Program-made: the position numbers and the translations under genes
Shown: positions 5,936 to 6,356 of the stretch, in pieces
How the letters are laid out: every line of letters starts with the position of its first letter
Numbering within the stretch: position 1 is the first letter of the stretch
Assembly: GCA_046582475.1 (NCBI GenBank)
Contig: JAYGEH010000147.1
Coordinates: 1 to 6,356 of the forward strand
Origin: GCA-2687515 sp046582475
GTDB taxonomy: Bacteria > Pseudomonadota > Alphaproteobacteria > Rhodospirillales > UBA2165
Direction: 5' to 3'
DNA: 6,356 nt
The notes under the pieces: model-generated
Databases searched by the model: none
What the model was told of the DNA's origin: nothing
What the model saw: only the letters and a program-made list of their open reading frames with translations

Positions 5936-6356
5936 GCGCCGCTTGCAGGCGGGCCACGTTGCCGCCATGGCCGGGCAGGCCGAAGCGCAGCCAGGTGGGA
6001 TGATCGTCGAAGGCACGCAGCAGGATGCCGGCGCGGCCTAGCCGGTCGTAAATTCCGGCGGCGTCCGCGTGTTCGCTCAGGAGGAACAGATCGGTGCCGC
6101 CGACAATAGTAAAGCCGGCACCCAGAAGCAGGGTTTCCATTGCGGCCTGTTGGTCCGCCAGCCTGGTCCGCGTTTCGGTGATCCAATCCTTATCGGCAAG
6201 CGCGCGCGCCGCGATCGCCAAGGCGGCGGCGCCCACCGGCCAGGGGCCGATGCGGGCTTCGATGGCGGCAACCACATCCGGGGCGCCGATGACGAACCCC
6301 ACCCTGAGGCCGGCCAGGCCGAAAAACTTGCCCAGGGAGCGCAGCACCAAAAGGCC
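5907..6356 (-). CDS. cobC: Threonine-phosphate decarboxylase (CobC/Salmonella CobD type), N-terminal part missing
   Basis: This is the C-terminal part (149 residues visible) of a PLP-dependent class I/II aminotransferase-fold enzyme. In the B12 pathway such enzymes decarboxylate L-threonine phosphate to (R)-1-amino-2-propanol phosphate, which links the corrin ring to the lower loop. The PLP-binding lysine is in RSLGKFFGLAGLRVGF (Lys codon at nt 6329-6327), and the end shows GILLRAFDDHPTWLRFGLPG and ARLQAAL, both typical of CobC. The frame is open to the window edge, reading GLLVLRS, so the TTG at nt 6350 is not a start. About half of a usual protein of some 330 residues is missing. The general fold also fits histidinol-phosphate aminotransferase, but the wording of the motifs and the position beside cobB favour CobC. 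The gene faces cobB and its last codons lie inside the end of cobB. Confidence 0.88.
   Translation of the reverse strand, partial: GLLVLRSLGKFFGLAGLRVGFVIGAPDVVAAIEARIGPWPVGAAALAIAARALADKDWITETRTRLADQQAAMETLLLGAGFTIVGGTDLFLLSEHADAAGIYDRLGRAGILLRAFDDHPTWLRFGLPGHGGNVARLQAALKPPGPANG

Overview
The window is a dense piece of a cobalamin (vitamin B12) corrin-ring biosynthesis locus from a high-G+C bacterium. By eye it is well above 60% G+C, with strong third-position G/C bias. Gene content and protein wording (CobA with a GLAYAGIP motif, a CobB that ends shortly after FIHLL, and a CbiG/CobE domain joined to CobJ) point to an alphaproteobacterium, perhaps of the Rhodospirillales type. That placement is inference; no rRNA or marker gene is present to test it.

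Layout: (1) nt 2-1186, plus strand: 3' part of a fused CbiG/CobE-CobJ gene. (2) nt 1183-1938, plus: cobM, overlapping cobJ by 4 nt. (3) nt 1940-2674, minus: cobK, facing cobM tail to tail with one base between the stop codons. (4) nt 2677-3798, minus: cbiD, 2 nt upstream of cobK in a two-gene unit. (5) nt 3799-3845: a 47-nt divergent spacer, the only real intergenic region in the window. (6) nt 3846-4637, plus: cobA. (7) nt 4634-5935, plus: cobB, overlapping cobA by 4 nt. (8) nt 5907-6356, minus: 3' part of a cobC-type threonine-phosphate decarboxylase gene, overlapping the end of cobB by 29 nt. Almost every base is coding. No RNA gene, mobile element, CRISPR array, B12 riboswitch or convincing terminator was seen.

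How the genes work together: CobA makes precorrin-2 from uroporphyrinogen III. The CobJ part contracts the ring and methylates C17, CobM methylates C11, a CbiG activity would open the lactone, CbiD methylates C1, and CobK reduces the macrocycle. CobB then amidates the a and c side chains, and CobC supplies the aminopropanol (phosphate) arm. CbiD and a CbiG-type domain belong to the cobalt-early, oxygen-independent branch, while the other genes are usually named after their aerobic homologues. The cluster therefore looks like the CbiD/CbiG variant, with CbiD where the aerobic pathway uses CobF.

I do not see an undescribed system. The points worth a second look are the compact gene junctions, the short divergent spacer with a C7 run and a possibly leaderless cobA, the domain fusion, and an exact 18-bp repeat at the fusion boundary.
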